This document shows positions 13,622-15,413 of a stretch of DNA of 15,413 nucleotides, piece after piece. A program made the translations under genes and the position numbers. This stretch comes from Nitrospirota bacterium (GTDB taxonomy: Bacteria > Nitrospirota > Thermodesulfovibrionia > Thermodesulfovibrionales > UBA1546). The number at the start of each line of letters is the position of its first letter. Position 1 is the stretch's first letter. The notes below the pieces were generated by a model. That model was not told the origin of the DNA, did not search any database, and saw only the letters and a program-made list of their open reading frames with translations. The stretch covers positions 1-15,413 of the forward strand of contig SCSY01000152.1 in the NCBI GenBank assembly GCA_004298625.1, given 5' to 3'.

Positions 13622-15187
13622 ATGAAAAAAAGATTCTACGTTACAACTCCGATTTACTATGTAAACGATGTCCCGCACATCGGGCACGCATATACAACCA
13701 TCGCAGCAGACATTCTCTCAAGATATAACAGGCTTATGGGGAATGAAGTTTTTTTCCTTACCGGCACCGATGAGCATGGGCAGAAAGTTGAAAAGGCGGC
13801 ATCCGAAAAAAATAGAACTCCGAAAGAACACGCCGACCTTATGGTAGAAAACTTCAGGCAGCTCTGGCAAAAACTCAACATCTCAAACGACGCCTTCATT
13901 CGCACAACCGATGTAAATCACATAAAGACCGTGCAGGGACTTTTACAAAAACTCTGGGACACGGGAGAGATTGAAAGAAGGGCATATGCAGGATGGTACT
14001 GCACTCCTGACGAAAGGTTCTGGACGGAAAAAGAGGTAGTGGAAGGAAAATGCCCTGACTGCGGAAGACCTGTTGAGCAGATACATGAGGAAAATTATTT
14101 TTTCCTCATGTCCAAATATCATGAGAGGCTGATAAAATATATCGAAGAAAATCATTCTTTTATACTGCCGGAGACGCGGAGGAATGAAGTCCTTGGATTT
14201 CTCAAAAATAATACCCTCGGTGACCTCTGCATCTCAAGACCAAAGAGCAGGCTTTCGTGGGGCATCCCGCTGCCGTTTGATGAAAACTTTGTGACATACG
14301 TCTGGTTCGATGCGCTCGTAAATTATTTCTCCGCAACGAGGTATCTTGTGCCGGGCGCAGGGGATGCGAAACTCGGCGATTTCTGGTGGCCTGCCAATCA
14401 TCATCTTGCAGGTAAAGATATACTCACGACCCATGCCGTCTACTGGTCAACGATGCTTATGGGATTAAATCTTCCTTTGCCTTTAAATATTTTTGCGCAC
14501 GGCTGGTGGACCGTTAACGGGAAAAAGATGTCTAAATCTGTAGGGAATGTTGTAGACCCGAATCTCATGGTTGAAAAATATGGAGTTGATGCGGTTAGAT
14601 ATTTTCTCTTCAGGGAAGTGCCGTTTGGGCTTGATGGAGATTTCTCAGAGCAGGCATTGATAAACAGGATAAATACAGACCTTGCAAATGACTTGGGGAA
14701 TCTGTTGAGCAGGTTTGTCGCTATGGCCTTAAAATATTTTAACGGGGAAATTGAATCTTCGGATTCTCTTGATAATTTCAAGGAGCATTGTATTAAGTCC
14801 ATCAATAGCGCAATGGACGAGCATAACTGGTCGCACCTCAGGTTTAATCTTATCCTTGAGAGCATATGGAGCATTGTGAGCGAGACGAATAACCTCATAG
14901 CAAGGGAGGAGCCGTGGAAGCTCGCAAAGGACAATCAAACAAGGCTTAAAGTGGTTATGTGTAACATCTGGAATGCATTAAGGCTCATTACCCCAATGCT
15001 TTATCCATTCATGCCTTCAACTGCAGAGAAGATGTGGACACAGCTCGGGCTTAAGTCCCTTTCGGAAGAAGCAGGCCGGTCTTTGGAAATTTTCTCATGG
15101 GACTGGAAGCCAGGTTACGATATAAAAGTCTCAAAGGCAGAACATCTTTTCCCGAGGATTGAGACGGGAGAGCCGAAGAAGAAATAG
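13622..15187 (+). CDS. metG: Methionyl-tRNA synthetase
   Basis: The 521-residue class I synthetase charges tRNA-Met with methionine. It has the HIGH signature in PHIGHAYTT (residues 18-26), a connective-peptide zinc module (about 125-150), and KMSKS (302-306) in GKKMSKSVGN. An alpha-helical anticodon-binding domain follows (about 340-510). It ends without the EMAP/Trbp111-like C-terminal tRNA-binding domain that longer MetRS carry, which is a normal short form. The zinc knuckle has Cys127, Cys144 and Cys147, but the fourth position reads Asp130 (WYCTPDERF). The ATG at 13622 has no Shine-Dalgarno, although MKKRFYVTTPIYYVND is the family's usual N-terminus. It lies 63 bp after ricT. Confidence 0.96.
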   Translation: MKKRFYVTTPIYYVNDVPHIGHAYTTIAADILSRYNRLMGNEVFFLTGTDEHGQKVEKAASEKNRTPKEHADLMVENFRQLWQKLNISNDAFIRTTDVNHIKTVQGLLQKLWDTGEIERRAYAGWYCTPDERFWTEKEVVEGKCPDCGRPVEQIHEENYFFLMSKYHERLIKYIEENHSFILPETRRNEVLGFLKNNTLGDLCISRPKSRLSWGIPLPFDENFVTYVWFDALVNYFSATRYLVPGAGDAKLGDFWWPANHHLAGKDILTTHAVYWSTMLMGLNLPLPLNIFAHGWWTVNGKKMSKSVGNVVDPNLMVEKYGVDAVRYFLFREVPFGLDGDFSEQALINRINTDLANDLGNLLSRFVAMALKYFNGEIESSDSLDNFKEHCIKSINSAMDEHNWSHLRFNLILESIWSIVSETNNLIAREEPWKLAKDNQTRLKVVMCNIWNALRLITPMLYPFMPSTAEKMWTQLGLKSLSEEAGRSLEIFSWDWKPGYDIKVSKAEHLFPRIETGEPKKK

Positions 15188-15207
15188 GAAGGGGAAATTA
15201 GGGAATA

Positions 15208-15235
15208 TTGACTCGGCCTGCTATGAACTTATAGA
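15208..15235 (+). promoter_or_regulatory. Possible promoter for the radical SAM gene
   Basis: TTGACT (15208-15213) and TATAGA (15230-15235) are separated by 16 bp. An alternative -10 of TAGACT (15232-15237) gives an 18-bp spacer. The ATG at 15247 is 11 bp after TATAGA, predicting a leader of about 5 nt, as for the PBP gene. Confidence 0.45.
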
Positions 15236-15246
15236 CTAATAAAATC

Positions 15247-15413
15247 ATGGAAAGCGCAAAAATAGGCAGCTTTACACGCCTGCCTTACCCATCTAATATA
15301 ATTGTTGACATACACTCTTATTGCAATGCCTCGTGCAAAACATGCCCATACCGCGAGTTATCCAAAAAACTTCCGATGGGGATGATGGAAGAAAGTCTTT
15401 TCACAAGGATTAT
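15247..15413 (+). CDS. Radical SAM protein, N-terminal fragment
   Basis: The reading frame is open from ATG 15247 to the window end (55 complete codons). It shows the radical SAM cluster motif C-x3-C-x2-C as CNASCKTC (Cys26, 30 and 33) just after a beta-strand-like NIIVDIHSY, the usual placement. The three cysteines bind the [4Fe-4S] cluster that cleaves S-adenosylmethionine. The start of the domain lies close to the N-terminus, so this looks like a stand-alone enzyme. The substrate cannot be told: the family includes SPASM/peptide-modifying and other enzymes, and the distinguishing C-terminus is outside the window. No Shine-Dalgarno is seen. Confidence 0.8.
   Translation, partial: MESAKIGSFTRLPYPSNIIVDIHSYCNASCKTCPYRELSKKLPMGMMEESLFTRI

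Overview
The window is a compact bacterial chromosome segment that reads as ordinary housekeeping DNA with some unusual repeat content. The class A penicillin-binding protein with an OB-like insert, the pair of exported M16 proteases and the style of the proteins suggest a Gram-negative, deep-branching bacterium. My best guess is Nitrospirota (Thermodesulfovibrionia-like) or a neighbouring lineage; this is inference from protein character, not a search result. Genes are packed tightly. The largest gap is the 158 bp between the divergent TPR and merR genes, so no gene-free stretch exceeds 300 bases. I see no tRNA, rRNA, CRISPR array, transposase or prophage gene.

Layout. At 3-71 is the C-terminal end of RuvC, followed by a GlcD-like FAD-linked 2-hydroxyacid dehydrogenase (78-1451). 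A convergent minus-strand gene (1503-3464) encodes a multi-spanning membrane protein of the bacterial TMTC/GT-C type with a C-terminal TPR array. Divergent from it is a MerR-type regulator with an unusual cysteine/CW-rich tail (3623-4045). This converges on a minus-strand class A penicillin-binding protein (4053-6362).

From 6444 onward everything is on the plus strand and may be one long transcription unit: an uncharacterised exported protein, PolX (HhH, PolX and PHP domains), an M16B zinc protease with its non-zinc partner (stop and start codons overlapping), HolB (delta prime), RicT, MetG, and the start of a radical SAM protein that runs off the end. The holB-ricT-metG group matches a widely seen bacterial neighbourhood.

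Two themes stand out. First, the gap between the PBP gene and the 6444 gene holds two near-consensus divergent promoters whose -35 boxes are 5 bp apart, and both predict transcripts with almost no 5' leader. Several other starts here also lack a Shine-Dalgarno. Second, at least three genes (the TPR protein, the second M16 protein and HolB) carry 7-bp-period microsatellites or GC-rich palindromes inside the reading frame. These have been accommodated as protein sequence: they encode a signal peptide, loops next to membrane segments, and a long insert in the HolB zinc-binding module. This looks like a family of dispersed small repeats that has colonised coding sequence. It is the most interesting feature of the window.
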